Source of the DNA: Dolomitihabitans soli
Lineage (GTDB): Bacteria; Actinomycetota; Actinomycetes; Streptosporangiales; Streptosporangiaceae
Length of the DNA stretch: 64,000 nucleotides
Reading direction: 5' to 3'
Assembly (NCBI RefSeq): GCF_022213955.1
Contig: NZ_JAKNTW010000025.1
Coordinates: 1 to 64,000, forward strand
Both the position numbers and the translations under genes were made by a program. Positions 44,654-54,340 of this stretch are shown here, one piece after another. How positions within the stretch are numbered: the stretch's first letter is position 1; every line of letters starts with the position of its first letter. The notes beneath the pieces were generated by a model. That model did no database searches. It worked only from the letters and a program-made list of their open reading frames with translations, and was not told the DNA's origin.

Positions 44654-45559
44654 ATGAGCGGTATGGACCAGCCGACGCAGCGCCCGCCGCTCCGCGAGAT
44701 CGGCTGCTTCGCGCTCGTCGCCAGGCACCTGAGCTTCTCCGGGGCAGCGGCCGAGCTGGGCCTCTCCCAACCGGCGATGAGCCAGGCCATCGGCCGTCTG
44801 GAACGGTCACTGGGGGTCCGCCTGTTCGAGCGGACCAGCCGCGAGGTCAGGCTCTCCACCGCGGGCGCCGCGCTGCTGCCGTACGCGGAGACGATGCTGG
44901 AGGCCGCCGCCGCGCTCTCCGCCGAGGCCGTACGGCTGGCCGCGCCCGCGCGACCGATCATTCGCCTGGCTTATCCACCGGTCGTCGGCGTGCTGGCCGC
45001 ACGGGTCGCCCGCAGGCTCGCCGGCCGCCGTCCGGCCATCGACGTGGAGTTGCGGGCCGCCGGCTGGAGCGCCGCCACGGAGGCGCTGGCCCGGCGGGAG
45101 GTGTCCGCGGCGATCCTCGGCACGCCGTTCCCGCAGGGCGTGCCGACCGCCGCGAGGTTCCACGTGACGATCGGCCACCTCGCCGTGCCCGCCGGCCATC
45201 CGCTCGCCGCCCTGCCGCGGATCCGGCCCGAGCAACTCGCGCGGCACGAGCTGCTGCTGCCGCGCAACCGGCCGCCGGGCGGCGCCCACGCGCGGCTCGC
45301 GGCCAGGTTCCGGCACCGCGTGGTGGCCGACGAGATCGACGACTTCGCCGCCGCGCTGGATCTCGTCGCGGCCGGCGCGGGGCTGCTGCCCGTCCCGCAC
45401 CTGATCGTCCAGACGATCCGCAGGCAGGACATCGCCTTCGTGCCGCTCGACGTGGGCGAACTGCGGATGACCTACGGGCTCGCCTGGCCGGTCGGCGAGC
45501 CGGCGGCCGAGCTGATGGCCCTGGTCCAGGCCGTTCAGGAGGCGTTGTGGACAAGGTAG
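44654..45559 (+). CDS. LysR-family transcriptional regulator
   Basis: This 301-residue LTTR has an N-terminal helix-turn-helix ([20 protein letters not shown], then [23 protein letters not shown]) and a periplasmic-binding-like effector domain from about residue 95. It is divergent from metE with 96 bp between the starts, the classic layout for an LTTR that controls its neighbour, as MetR controls metE in enterobacteria. Whether its ligand is homocysteine is not visible. An ATG three codons downstream (44663) is an alternative start. Confidence 0.88.
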   Translation: MSGMDQPTQRPPLREIGCFALVARHLSFSGAAAELGLSQPAMSQAIGRLERSLGVRLFERTSREVRLSTAGAALLPYAETMLEAAAALSAEAVRLAAPARPIIRLAYPPVVGVLAARVARRLAGRRPAIDVELRAAGWSAATEALARREVSAAILGTPFPQGVPTAARFHVTIGHLAVPAGHPLAALPRIRPEQLARHELLLPRNRPPGGAHARLAARFRHRVVADEIDDFAAALDLVAAGAGLLPVPHLIVQTIRRQDIAFVPLDVGELRMTYGLAWPVGEPAAELMALVQAVQEALWTR

Positions 45560-45596
45560 AGCGCCCCGGGGCCGTTCCTCGGCGGCGAGGTGGAGC

Positions 45597-45630
45597 GTGA
45601 GGGGCTCGAACAGATCGTCAAGCCCCTCAC
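45597..45630. terminator. Hairpin terminator between LysR and GH2 genes
   Basis: A perfect 10-bp stem GTGAGGGGCT/AGCCCCTCAC with a 14-base loop lies between convergent genes. Confidence 0.6.
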
Positions 45631-45646
45631 GGCCGGGTGAGACCGG

Positions 45647-48373
45647 TCACGGGCTCCAGGGGGTGGTGACCGCCCAGGTCACGTCCTCGTTGTAACCGGC
45701 GGGGCTGTCGTAGGGGTGCGATCCGCCGGGGACGGCGACGTGGACCTCCTCGGCGTAGTGCCTGATGTGGTGGCCGGGGAGATTGAGCGACTCCAGGGAG
45801 ACACCGCCGGCCGCCAGGCCGCTCTTGGCGCAGAAGGTGGCGTCCTGGTCGAAGAGGGCGCTGTTGTCACGGGCGTCCTTGCGGAGCCGGAAGCCGGCGT
45901 GGCGGAGGTAGTGGCCGGGGAAGTTGCGTAATTCGAAGGAGTAGCAGGAAGGTTCGGCGAGGCCGCGCCGTACGAGGAAGGTGGCGTCCTGTTTGAGGGT
46001 GTCGGGGGAGGTGGCGGTGACGACGTCGGTCCTGGCGAGGGAGGCCTGGTGGCGCAGGTAGCGGTCGGTGTAGCCCGGAGTGGTGACCCGAAGCGACTGG
46101 GCGGCGCCGATCGTCAGGTCCGCGCCGCTGCGCCACCACGGGGTGCCGGCGAGCCAGGTGACGTCGGCGGCGAAGGACGTCGCGGTGTCCCAGGCGTTGG
46201 GGCCGCCGCTGCGCGCGACGTAGATCGCCTCGTTGTGGTGCCGCAGGAAGTGGCCGGGAAGGTTGAGCGACTCCAGGGAGACGCCGGTGCCGGCCTGCCC
46301 CTGGCGGGCGCAGAAGGTGGCGTCCCGGTCGAAGAGGACGCTGTTGTCACGGGGGTCCTTGCGGAGCCGGAAGTCCGCGTGGCGGAGGTAGTGGCCGGGG
46401 AAGTTGCGTGATTCGAAGGAGAAGCAGGAAGGTTCGGCGAGGCCGCGCCGTACGAAGAAGGTGGCGTCCAGTTTGAGGGCGTCGGGGGAAGCGGGGGTGA
46501 CGACGTCGGTTCGGGCCAGGGAGGCCTGGTGGCGCAGGTAGCGGTCGGTGTAGCCGGGAGTGGTGACCCGCAGGGAGACCAGGGCGTCAGCGGTCAGGCC
46601 GGTGGCGGCGGCGATCACCGAGCGGTTGACGTCGCGGACCCGGGTGGCGTCCATCTTGCGCACTCTGCGGTCGTAGGTCCACAGGCCGTTGACCTCGTTC
46701 TCCACGTCGGTGGGCTGCGTGTAGATGGAGGCCGACAGACCGTTGTTCACGATCAGCGGTTTGAGCTGCTCGTTGATCTGGATGTAGCGGTTGGTGAGGG
46801 TGGCGGCGTCGGGGGTCATCTCGTAGGCGAACCCGTTGCCCGGCCACTCGTGCCCGGGGCTGCGCAGGCCGAGCCCGCCGAACTCGCCGAGCACCGCCAC
46901 CCGCGCCGCGGTCGGCCTGGCCGGGGAACCGGGGCCGACGTAGATGTGGTCGTCGATGACATCGCCGTTGCCGCCGTCGAAGCCGCAGCAGTTGGAGCCC
47001 GAGTTGTTGTTCACCAGCCGGGTCGGGTCCCAGCTCTTGACCAGGTCGGCGATCCTGGCCGGGTCGTACTCGCCCCAGCCCTCGTTGAAGGGCACCCACT
47101 GCACGATCGAGGTGACGCCGCGCAGGTTGTCGACCATGCGGCGCAACTCGCTCTCGAAGTTGGCGCGGTCGGCGGCGGAGGGGTTCACGCCGGTGCGCAT
47201 GGACGGCATGTCCTGCCACACCAGGAGGCCGAGCCGGTCGGCCCAGTAGTACCAGCGGGCGGGCTCGATCTTGACGTGCTTCCGCACGGTGTTGAACCCG
47301 AGCGCCTTCTGCTGCTCCAGGTCGAAGCGCAGGGCCTCGTCGGTGGGCGCGGTCGAGATCCCGTCCGGCCAGTACCCCTGGTCCAGTGTGCCCATCTGGA
47401 ACAGGAAGCGCCCGTTGAGGGTCGGCCGCAGCACGCCGCCCACCATCGCCTTGCCCACCGAGCGCATGCCGAAGTAGCCGCCCACGGTGTCGCCGCCACC
47501 GGTCCCCGTCAGAGTCACTCTCAGGTCGTAGAGGAACGGATCGTCGGGAGACCACAGCCGGGCGTTCGGCACCGGGACGCGCAGGTGGGCTCCCACGGCC
47601 CCGGTCGCGGCGCCGACTACCTGGCCGCCGCTGAGAACCTCGGCCCGCACCGCCTGCCCGGCGATCCCGGCGCCGCGGACCACCAGGTCGAGCACGCCGC
47701 CGGGCACGTCGGGGACGGTCTCCAGGCGGGTGACCCGGGCGGCGTTGACCGGCTCCAGCCAGACGGTCTGCCAGATGCCGGAGGACGCGGTGTAGAAGAT
47801 GCCGCCCGGGTTCTTACGCTGCTTGCCGACCGGGACCCCGGCGGAGTCGACCGGCGACCACACGCCCACGATGATCTCGTTGGCCCCGGCGCGCAGGGCC
47901 GCGGTGATGTCGAAGCCGAACGGGTCGTAGCCGCCGGTGTGGGTGCCGACGGCGGTGCCGTTGATCCACACCCTGGTCTCCCAGTGCACCGCCCCGAAGT
48001 TGAGCTGAACCCGCCGCCCGGACCAGGACGCGGGCACGGTGAACGTGCGGCGGTACCACATGCGGTCCTCGTGGCGCTGCACCCCGGACAGTCCCGACTC
48101 GATGGGATAGGGGACGAGCACCTGACCGGCGAGGTTCTGGCCGACCGGGGGAGTGTCGATCGAGCCGGTGCCGGCGAACTGCCACAGGCCGTTGAGGTTG
48201 CTCCAGTCGGGGCGGGTCAGCTGCGGGCGCGGATACTCGGGCAGCGCGTTGTCCGGGGTGACCTGCGCGGTCCACGGAGTGGTGAGCGGCGGCGCCGCGA
48301 GCGCGGGAGCGGACGGCAGCGCCGCCAACGAGGCGCACAGGAGTAACGCGGCGCAGAGGAAACGTCTGATCAC
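45647..48373 (-). CDS. Secreted glycoside hydrolase family 2 protein with two AbfB-like arabinose-binding domains
   Basis: This 908-residue enzyme begins with a signal peptide (IRRFLCAALLLCASLAALP to APALA). A GH2 sugar-binding jelly roll, an immunoglobulin-like domain and a TIM barrel follow. The acid/base Glu is in WVPFNEGWGEYDP and the probable nucleophile Glu is in AVLGEFGGLGL. Two tandem AbfB-type beta-trefoil modules follow from about residue 600, each starting SLRVTTPGYTDRYLRHQASL. The target is probably an arabinose-containing plant polysaccharide. The start is GTG with AAGGAG 6 bases upstream, 128 bp after the TPP-enzyme gene on the same strand. Confidence 0.9.
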   Translation of the reverse strand: MIRRFLCAALLLCASLAALPSAPALAAPPLTTPWTAQVTPDNALPEYPRPQLTRPDWSNLNGLWQFAGTGSIDTPPVGQNLAGQVLVPYPIESGLSGVQRHEDRMWYRRTFTVPASWSGRRVQLNFGAVHWETRVWINGTAVGTHTGGYDPFGFDITAALRAGANEIIVGVWSPVDSAGVPVGKQRKNPGGIFYTASSGIWQTVWLEPVNAARVTRLETVPDVPGGVLDLVVRGAGIAGQAVRAEVLSGGQVVGAATGAVGAHLRVPVPNARLWSPDDPFLYDLRVTLTGTGGGDTVGGYFGMRSVGKAMVGGVLRPTLNGRFLFQMGTLDQGYWPDGISTAPTDEALRFDLEQQKALGFNTVRKHVKIEPARWYYWADRLGLLVWQDMPSMRTGVNPSAADRANFESELRRMVDNLRGVTSIVQWVPFNEGWGEYDPARIADLVKSWDPTRLVNNNSGSNCCGFDGGNGDVIDDHIYVGPGSPARPTAARVAVLGEFGGLGLRSPGHEWPGNGFAYEMTPDAATLTNRYIQINEQLKPLIVNNGLSASIYTQPTDVENEVNGLWTYDRRVRKMDATRVRDVNRSVIAAATGLTADALVSLRVTTPGYTDRYLRHQASLARTDVVTPASPDALKLDATFFVRRGLAEPSCFSFESRNFPGHYLRHADFRLRKDPRDNSVLFDRDATFCARQGQAGTGVSLESLNLPGHFLRHHNEAIYVARSGGPNAWDTATSFAADVTWLAGTPWWRSGADLTIGAAQSLRVTTPGYTDRYLRHQASLARTDVVTATSPDTLKQDATFLVRRGLAEPSCYSFELRNFPGHYLRHAGFRLRKDARDNSALFDQDATFCAKSGLAAGGVSLESLNLPGHHIRHYAEEVHVAVPGGSHPYDSPAGYNEDVTWAVTTPWSP
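45700..46575 (-). repeat. 480-bp tandem duplication encoding the two AbfB domains
   Basis: Bases about 45700-46095 match 46180-46575 at a constant offset of 480, with long near-identical blocks (for example 46039-46090 with 46519-46570). The two encoded modules differ at few residues, so the duplication is recent or kept homogeneous. Confidence 0.9.
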
Positions 48374-48501
48374 GGCAGCTCCTTGACGAGGAATCGGCCC
48401 CCCAAGAGCGAGCAGCGACCGAAGTTGAACGTTTCGAGTCGCAACGTGACCATATACCGGCAAAGTGAGGTGAGGAATAGGGCAATAAAGATTGAATTTG
48501 A

Positions 48502-50178
48502 TCAGCGGTTGATCGGTGCCAGAGCGGCCAGGTCGATGTGCAGGAGGGTGGGGCCGGGGCGGGCCACGGCGGCGGCGAACTCGGTGTCGAAGCCGTCCGG
48601 GCCGGAGATCCTGAACGCCGGGATCCCGAACGAGGCGGCGAGCGCGGTGAAGTCGGGGGTGGCCAGGTCCACGTCGTGCACGGCGCCGCCGTACGAGTCG
48701 CGGATGATCTCGCGCAGCACGCCGTACCCCCGGTCGTCGAAGAGGCAGACGATCACGTGGGCGCGGGACTGGACCGCGGCGGCCAGTTCGCCGACGCTCA
48801 GCATGAACCCGCCGTCCCCCTGGATGAGGACCGCCGGCGCGCCGGACCCCAGGGCCGCGCCGATGGCGAGGGGGAGGCCGGGGCCGATGCCGGCCGCCGT
48901 GGGGCGGATGGAGGTGCGGGGGGCGAGGATGGGCAGGACGCGGTCTCCCCAGACGTAGGCGGGCACGGTCGCGTCCCGGACCACGACGCCGTCGCGCGGC
49001 AGGCGCCGCCGGATCGACGCGCAGATCGCCTCGTGATCGGGGCCCATCTCCGCCCCGATCACTGCCCGGGCGGCGGCCAGCGCGGCCCGGCCCTCGGCGA
49101 GGTACGCATCACGGTGATCCGGCCGGCTGGCGGGGGCTCCGGTGAGGTGGTCGCCGATCTGGGTCAGGCCGAGGGCGGCGTCGCCGACGAGCGGGAGCCG
49201 CGCGGGGTAGCTGCGCCCGATCACCGAGGGGTCGGCGTCGAGGTGCACGAGGTTCGCGGGCAGCCGCAGCCGCCAGGAGTCGGTGGGATACATCTGGAAT
49301 CGGGTGCCGACCGCGAGCAGCAGGTCGGCCGACTCGACGTACGAGCGGAGCGGCTCGACAGCCGGGTAACAGCCCAGGCAGAGCGGGTGGTCCTCGGGCA
49401 GGGCGCCCCGGCCCTCCCGCGAGGTCACCACCGGGACCCGCGCGGCCTCGGCGAGGGCGGCCAGCGCCCGCGAGGCTCCGGAACCGGTCACGCCGCCGCC
49501 CGCCCAGATGAGCGGGCGGCGGGCGGCGGACAGCAGCCGCGCCGCCTCGGCCGCGCCCGCGTCGTCGACCGGGTCACGGGTGATCACCGGCGGCCGTCCG
49601 TCCGTCACCGGAGCCGCCGCCCGTTGCAGGTCGATCGGCAGTTCGACGGCCACCGGACGAGGCCGCCCGGTCATCGCCTCCCCGGCCAGCCGGAGCACCT
49701 CGGCGCCGATGTCCCCGGCCCGGCGCGGCACGGACACCGACCGGCAGACGGTGCGCAGCATGTCGCTCTGGTTCTCCGCCTCGTGGATGTAGCCGCGTCC
49801 CCGGCCGAGGTGCGCGGTCTCCACCTGGCCGGTGATCAGCAGCACCCGGGAGGAGGCGAAGGACGCCTCGAACAGGCCGCCCATCGCGTTCGCCGTGCCC
49901 GGCCCGGTGCTGACCACGGCGACGCCCAGCTCGCCCGTCGCCCTGGCGTACCCGTCGGCGGCGTGCACGGCGCCCTGCTCGTGCCGCATGCCGACGATCT
50001 CCGTCTCGCCCCTGGCCCGCAGCGCCCGCAGGACGGGCAGGTTGTGGATGCTGGCGATGGCGAAGACCCGCCGCACCCCGAGTACGGCCAGCGCGGCGGC
50101 GACCTGGTCGGCCCCGGTCCCGTCGCCGGCAGGCGCCGTCGTGCCGATCTCCGCGGATACTTCAGCCTGTGATGTCAC
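48502..50178 (-). CDS. TPP-dependent enzyme of the acetolactate synthase/decarboxylase family
   Basis: This protein of about 558 residues has the three-domain layout of TPP decarboxylases. The catalytic Glu of the PYR domain is in GMRHEQGAVHAADGYARATG. A middle domain follows (RRPLIWAGGGV), and the PP domain carries LIQGDGGFMLSVGELAAAV and ends its TPP motif FDDRGYGVL. No small regulatory subunit gene is present, so a 2-oxoacid decarboxylase or lyase is more likely than a biosynthetic acetolactate synthase. It starts at GTG (50178) with GAGGAA upstream, overlapping the aldehyde dehydrogenase stop (GTGA). It is the last gene of the IclR operon. Confidence 0.85.
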   Translation of the reverse strand: MTSQAEVSAEIGTTAPAGDGTGADQVAAALAVLGVRRVFAIASIHNLPVLRALRARGETEIVGMRHEQGAVHAADGYARATGELGVAVVSTGPGTANAMGGLFEASFASSRVLLITGQVETAHLGRGRGYIHEAENQSDMLRTVCRSVSVPRRAGDIGAEVLRLAGEAMTGRPRPVAVELPIDLQRAAAPVTDGRPPVITRDPVDDAGAAEAARLLSAARRPLIWAGGGVTGSGASRALAALAEAARVPVVTSREGRGALPEDHPLCLGCYPAVEPLRSYVESADLLLAVGTRFQMYPTDSWRLRLPANLVHLDADPSVIGRSYPARLPLVGDAALGLTQIGDHLTGAPASRPDHRDAYLAEGRAALAAARAVIGAEMGPDHEAICASIRRRLPRDGVVVRDATVPAYVWGDRVLPILAPRTSIRPTAAGIGPGLPLAIGAALGSGAPAVLIQGDGGFMLSVGELAAAVQSRAHVIVCLFDDRGYGVLREIIRDSYGGAVHDVDLATPDFTALAASFGIPAFRISGPDGFDTEFAAAVARPGPTLLHIDLAALAPINR

Positions 50179-51560
50179 GAAATTTCCTCTGAAAGCGGCA
50201 TCTGAATGGCCTTGAGCTCCGTGAACTCCTCGATCCCGTACAGCCCCTTCTCCCGCCCGATGCCCGACTGCTTGTAGCCCCCGAAGGGCGCCACCGGGTT
50301 GAACGGCCCGCCGTTCACGCTCACCTGTCCCGTCCGCAGCCGCCGCGCGACCCTGAGCGCCCGCTGGACGTCCCCCGACCAGACCGCCCCCGACAGCCCG
50401 TACGGCGTGCCGTCCGCGATCCGCACGGCGTCGTCGTCCCCGTCGTGCGCGATGATGACCAGCACCGGGCCGAAGATCTCCTGCTGGGCGATCGCCATCC
50501 GGGGATCGACGCCGGTGAAAACCGTGGGCCGCACGTAGAAGCCGCGATCGAGCCCCTCGGGCGCGCCGGGACCGCCCGTGATCGGCCGGGCCCCGGCGGC
50601 GGTCCCCGCCAGGATGTGGCCTTCGACCGTGTCCCGCTGCCGCGCGCTGATCACCGGGCCGAGGTCGGCCGCCGGATCGTCGCGGTGTCCGGGCCGGGCG
50701 GCGGACAGCGCCGCGACGGCGCACTCCTCCGCTTCGGCCAGCCGGGACCGGGGGACCAGCAGCCGGGTGAGCGCGGTGCACGTCTGCCCGCTGTTCACGA
50801 TCACCGTGCGCGCGCAGTGCGCCACCGCGGCGGCCACGTCGGCGTCGTCCAGCAGGATCGAGGCCGACTTGCCGCCGAGTTCGAGCAACGCCCTGGTCAC
50901 CGTGGCGGCGGCCAGCGCGGCCACCTGCCGGCCGACCTCGGTGGAGCCGGTGAAGGAGACGACGTCCACGCCGGGATGGCCGGCGAGCGCCCGGCCCGCC
51001 TCCCGCCCGGTGCCCGGCAGCACCCGCAGCACGCCCTCGGGCAGCCCGGCCACGGCCAGCGCCTCGGCCAGCACGAAGGCGTCCAGCGGGGTCAGCTCGC
51101 TCGGCTTGAGCAGCACCGGGCAGCCCGCCACCAGGGCCGGGGCCACCTTGTTCACGCTCTGCATCAGCGGATAGTTCCAGGGCGTGATGGCGGCGACCAC
51201 TCCCGCTGGCTCCCGCCGTACGTAGGAGTTGCCCACCACCTCCTCCTCCGCCATCCGCTCGGCCAGCTCCGCGGTCGAGCGCAGCGTGCCGAGCGCCGAG
51301 GCCAGCTGCACCCCGGGGACCAGACGCCTGGGCAGGCCCAGCGGCATGGTGATCGCCTCGACCAGGTCCGCCCGGCGCCGGTCCAGCTCGTCGGCGGCGC
51401 GGCGGAGCACCCCGGCGCGCTCGGCGATCGGCACCCGGCTCCAGTCCGTGCCCGCCTTCGCGGCCGCTGCCACGGCGGCGTCGACGTCGGCCGCCGAGAC
51501 GGCGGGGACCTCGGCGAAAGGTTCCCCGGCGCAGGGATCGACGAGCGTCAGGCCTGCCAC
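50175..51560 (-). CDS. NAD(P)+-dependent aldehyde dehydrogenase
   Basis: This 461-residue protein has the catalytic Cys in NSGQTCTALTRLL, the general-base Glu in ALLELGGKSASIL and the cofactor motif SFTGSTEVGRQVA. It is one of the shorter family members. It oxidises an aldehyde to a carboxylate, and next to a TPP decarboxylase-like enzyme it plausibly handles the aldehyde that enzyme makes. The GTG start at 51560 overlaps the last 13 bases of the substrate-binding protein gene, with AGGAAG upstream. Confidence 0.9.
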   Translation of the reverse strand: MAGLTLVDPCAGEPFAEVPAVSAADVDAAVAAAAKAGTDWSRVPIAERAGVLRRAADELDRRRADLVEAITMPLGLPRRLVPGVQLASALGTLRSTAELAERMAEEEVVGNSYVRREPAGVVAAITPWNYPLMQSVNKVAPALVAGCPVLLKPSELTPLDAFVLAEALAVAGLPEGVLRVLPGTGREAGRALAGHPGVDVVSFTGSTEVGRQVAALAAATVTRALLELGGKSASILLDDADVAAAVAHCARTVIVNSGQTCTALTRLLVPRSRLAEAEECAVAALSAARPGHRDDPAADLGPVISARQRDTVEGHILAGTAAGARPITGGPGAPEGLDRGFYVRPTVFTGVDPRMAIAQQEIFGPVLVIIAHDGDDDAVRIADGTPYGLSGAVWSGDVQRALRVARRLRTGQVSVNGGPFNPVAPFGGYKQSGIGREKGLYGIEEFTELKAIQMPLSEEIS

Positions 51561-52648
51561 TTCTGTGCTTCCTGCTCCACGGCCTCGGCGTCGAAGCTGT
51601 TGTACTTGTCCGCCAGGCTGTAGTCGAACAGCCCGCTGGACTTCACGTCGATCCGCCCGGGGATCATGCCGTGCTCGGCGAAGACGTCGATCGTCCGCTG
51701 CACGGCGGCGTCGCCGATCACGCCGTACTTCTCGCTGTCGCCGCGCCCGCCGGTGATGTCCATCCGCAACTTGAGGATCTTCACCGCCTGTTCGAGAGCC
51801 TTCTCCTCGGGCACGTTGGAGGCGGGCCTGGCCTGCGGGAACTGCTTCCAGTGCAGCTTGATCGCGGCTTCCGGGTTCTGCTGCGAGAAGATCATCGACT
51901 TGTAGAACGCCCGGACCATCCCGGCCACCCGTTCCGGCTCCTCCTTGATCGACTCCTTGCGCACGACCAGCGCCGAGGTGCCCGTCAGGTCGTTCAGCGG
52001 CGTGGGGATGTCGCGCATCGTGGTGCCGAGCAGGTCGCCGACGACGACGTTCGGCCCGTCCCAGCCGGCGTAGGCGTCGACCTGCTTCTTGCGCAACGCG
52101 TCGGCGGCCTGGGCGCCGAGCCCGACGGGGAGATACTGGGCGTCCTTCGCCGGGTCGGCCCCGGCCTCCTTCAGCACCCCCTTGGCGAACAGGGCGGACA
52201 CCCCCGCCAGCGAGTTGGCGCCGATGGTCTTGCCCTTGAGGTCGGCGGCCGTTTTGACCGGGCTGTCCTGCGGGACGACCACCCGGAAGATGCTCCCGTT
52301 GGTGAGGGCGACGACCGCGATCCCCGGGTCCTTCCCGTAGGCCGTCACGGCGGCGTTGAGCGAGGCGTACGTCATGAACGCCTGCCCGGTGGCCACCGAC
52401 TGGATCGCCGTCGGGGCGCTGTCGACCGGCTGGATCGTCACGTCCAGCTTCTCGGCCTTGAAATAGCCCATCTCGATGGGCACGGAGGTGTAGGAGGCGG
52501 TGGTCGCGGTCAGTGCCTTGTCCGGTGCGGTGAAGACGATCGAGCCGCTGGCCGTGTCGGACCCGCCGCAGGCCGCCAGGCCCGCGGTGAGCGCGGCGGT
52601 GAGCGCGAGGGCGCCGGCCCGTCGGAGGCCGACGGAGAACTTGGTCAT
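51548..52648 (-). CDS. ABC transporter substrate-binding lipoprotein, NMT1/THI5-like
   Basis: This 366-residue lipoprotein has a lipobox near residue 27 (LTAGLAACGGSD). The fold is NMT1/THI5/SsuA-like, with YFKAEKLDVTIQPVDS and ALTNGSIFRVVVPQD. Family members bind sulfonates, nitrate, pyrimidines or aromatic acids, and the ligand here is unknown. The ATG at 52648 has GGAG 7 bases upstream. It is encoded after the permease gene in the IclR-controlled operon and before the aldehyde dehydrogenase. Confidence 0.9.
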   Translation of the reverse strand: MTKFSVGLRRAGALALTAALTAGLAACGGSDTASGSIVFTAPDKALTATTASYTSVPIEMGYFKAEKLDVTIQPVDSAPTAIQSVATGQAFMTYASLNAAVTAYGKDPGIAVVALTNGSIFRVVVPQDSPVKTAADLKGKTIGANSLAGVSALFAKGVLKEAGADPAKDAQYLPVGLGAQAADALRKKQVDAYAGWDGPNVVVGDLLGTTMRDIPTPLNDLTGTSALVVRKESIKEEPERVAGMVRAFYKSMIFSQQNPEAAIKLHWKQFPQARPASNVPEEKALEQAVKILKLRMDITGGRGDSEKYGVIGDAAVQRTIDVFAEHGMIPGRIDVKSSGLFDYSLADKYNSFDAEAVEQEAQKWQA

Positions 52649-52677
52649 GGGAAACTCCAATGTGCCGGTTGGGGGTG

Positions 52678-53523
52678 TCACTTCGCCCGGCGGACCAGGC
52701 GTTCGGCCAGGGACAGCACGCCGTACACGAGCAGTCCGAAGACGGACAGGGCGATGAGCATCGCGTAGGTGGCGGCGACCTCACCGGTCACGGTGTACTG
52801 CGCGATGGCGTAGCCCACCCCCTCGCGGGCGGCCACGAACTCGCCGACGATCGCGCCGATCAGCGCGAGCACCGCGGCGCTGTTCAGCGCGGGGAAGATG
52901 AACGCCAGGGAGTTGGGGATGCGCAGGTAGCGCAGCTCCTGCCAGCGGCTGGCCCGCAGCGCGCGGAACAGGCTGACCTCGTCCTCGCTGACCTCGGTCA
53001 GTCCCGCGATCGTGTTGGTCAGCACGGGGAAGAAGGCGAGCAGCGCCGCGAGCGTCACCTTGGGGGCCAGGCCGTAGCCCATGGCGGCCACGATGAGCGG
53101 CGCGATGGCGACCTTCGGGAAGGTCTGCGAGGCGAGGATGAAGGGGTAGACGGCGTTGCGCAGGATCGGCGAGAAGGAGAAGACGGAACCGACCACCACG
53201 GCCGCCACCACGGCGAGGACGAAGCCGAGCAGGGTCTCCTGGATGGTCGCCGCCAGGTTCGGCCACAACGTGCCGTCGACGGCGAGCTGGAAGAGCACCT
53301 GCACGACCTCGCCGGGCGGCGCGAGGATGAGCGGCGAGACGAGCCCGGAGTCCGCCGTCAGCTGCCACCCGGCGATGATCGCGACGAAGATCAGTACGGC
53401 CAGCACGGCCGACTTGAGCCCGGCGCCGTCGGGACGCCGCCGGAGCGCGCCGCCGCCCTGGTCGAGCGCGCCGAGCGAGGACAGGTCCTGATCCTGTTTC
53501 CCCGGTGCGGCCTGGGTCTTCAT
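52678..53523 (-). CDS. ABC transporter permease, SsuC/TauC type
   Basis: This 281-residue inner-membrane protein has about six transmembrane helices and the EAA-loop motif RALRASRWQELRYLRIPNSL that contacts the ATPase. The N-terminal 35 residues are cytoplasmic and Gly/Gln-rich. It forms the channel of the importer with the neighbouring ATPase and lipoprotein. AAGGAGG lies 7-8 bases before the ATG, which overlaps the ATPase stop by four bases. Confidence 0.9.
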   Translation of the reverse strand: MKTQAAPGKQDQDLSSLGALDQGGGALRRRPDGAGLKSAVLAVLIFVAIIAGWQLTADSGLVSPLILAPPGEVVQVLFQLAVDGTLWPNLAATIQETLLGFVLAVVAAVVVGSVFSFSPILRNAVYPFILASQTFPKVAIAPLIVAAMGYGLAPKVTLAALLAFFPVLTNTIAGLTEVSEDEVSLFRALRASRWQELRYLRIPNSLAFIFPALNSAAVLALIGAIVGEFVAAREGVGYAIAQYTVTGEVAATYAMLIALSVFGLLVYGVLSLAERLVRRAK

Positions 53524-54338
53524 CGCCCGCCTCCTTTCGCCTCGTCGAGAACGGATCGCACATGCCTGATCGCCTCGTAGAACTCCGGGTCGTCACGCAG
53601 TTCGCGCCCGCGTGGCCGGGGCAGCGGCACCGGGACCGTCGCGTGCACCCGGCCGGGCCTGGCGCTCATGACCACGATCCGGTCGGAGAGGAACACCGCC
53701 TCGGAGATGCTGTGGGTGACGAACACGACGGTCTTGGGCTCGCGCTGCCACATCCCCAGCAACTCGTCGTTCAGGTCCTCGCGGGTGAACTCGTCCAGCG
53801 CCCCGAACGGCTCGTCCATCAGCAGCAGCGACGGCCGGTTGACCAGCGAACGGGCGATGGACACCCGTTGCTCCATGCCGCCGGACAACTCGCGCGGGTA
53901 GTGCTTCTCGAAGCCCGCGAGCCCCATCATCTCCAGCAGCCGTTTCGCGTGTTCCCGGCTCTCCGGCCGGCGGTCGCCGTCGATCACGAGCGGCAGGCAC
54001 ACGTTGTCGAGGACCGTCCGCCAGCGCAGCAGTGTCGGCTTCTGGAACGCCACGCCCACCTGCGGCAACGGCTCGGTGACCTCCCTGCCGTCGACGGTGA
54101 CGCTGCCCGTGGTGGGTTCGAGCAGACCCGCGACGAGCTTGAGCAGGGTCGACTTCCCGCACCCGCTCGGGCCGATCAGGGAGACGAACTCCCCGGGCGC
54201 GATGTCGAGCTCCGTGTGCTCCAGCGCCTGTACGGCGGCGCCACGCCGGGTGAACGACTTGGACACGTCCCGGATGCCGATGGCCGCCGGGCGCGGCGCC
54301 GCGTCCTTGTCGGCCTGCCGGCCGGTCGCGATCGCCAT
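53520..54338 (-). CDS. ABC transporter ATP-binding protein, SsuB/TauB type
   Basis: This 272-residue ATPase has a Walker A (LIGPSGCGKSTLLKLVAGLL), Q-loop (VGVAFQKPTLLRWRTV), signature (ELSGGMEQRVSIARSLV), Walker B (LLLMDEPFGALD) and the switch His in VFVTHSISEAV. It powers the importer encoded by the next two genes. The ATG at 54338 has GAGGAG upstream, 2 bases after the dipeptidase-like gene stop. Confidence 0.93.
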   Translation of the reverse strand: MAIATGRQADKDAAPRPAAIGIRDVSKSFTRRGAAVQALEHTELDIAPGEFVSLIGPSGCGKSTLLKLVAGLLEPTTGSVTVDGREVTEPLPQVGVAFQKPTLLRWRTVLDNVCLPLVIDGDRRPESREHAKRLLEMMGLAGFEKHYPRELSGGMEQRVSIARSLVNRPSLLLMDEPFGALDEFTREDLNDELLGMWQREPKTVVFVTHSISEAVFLSDRIVVMSARPGRVHATVPVPLPRPRGRELRDDPEFYEAIRHVRSVLDEAKGGGR

Positions 54339-54340
54339 CA

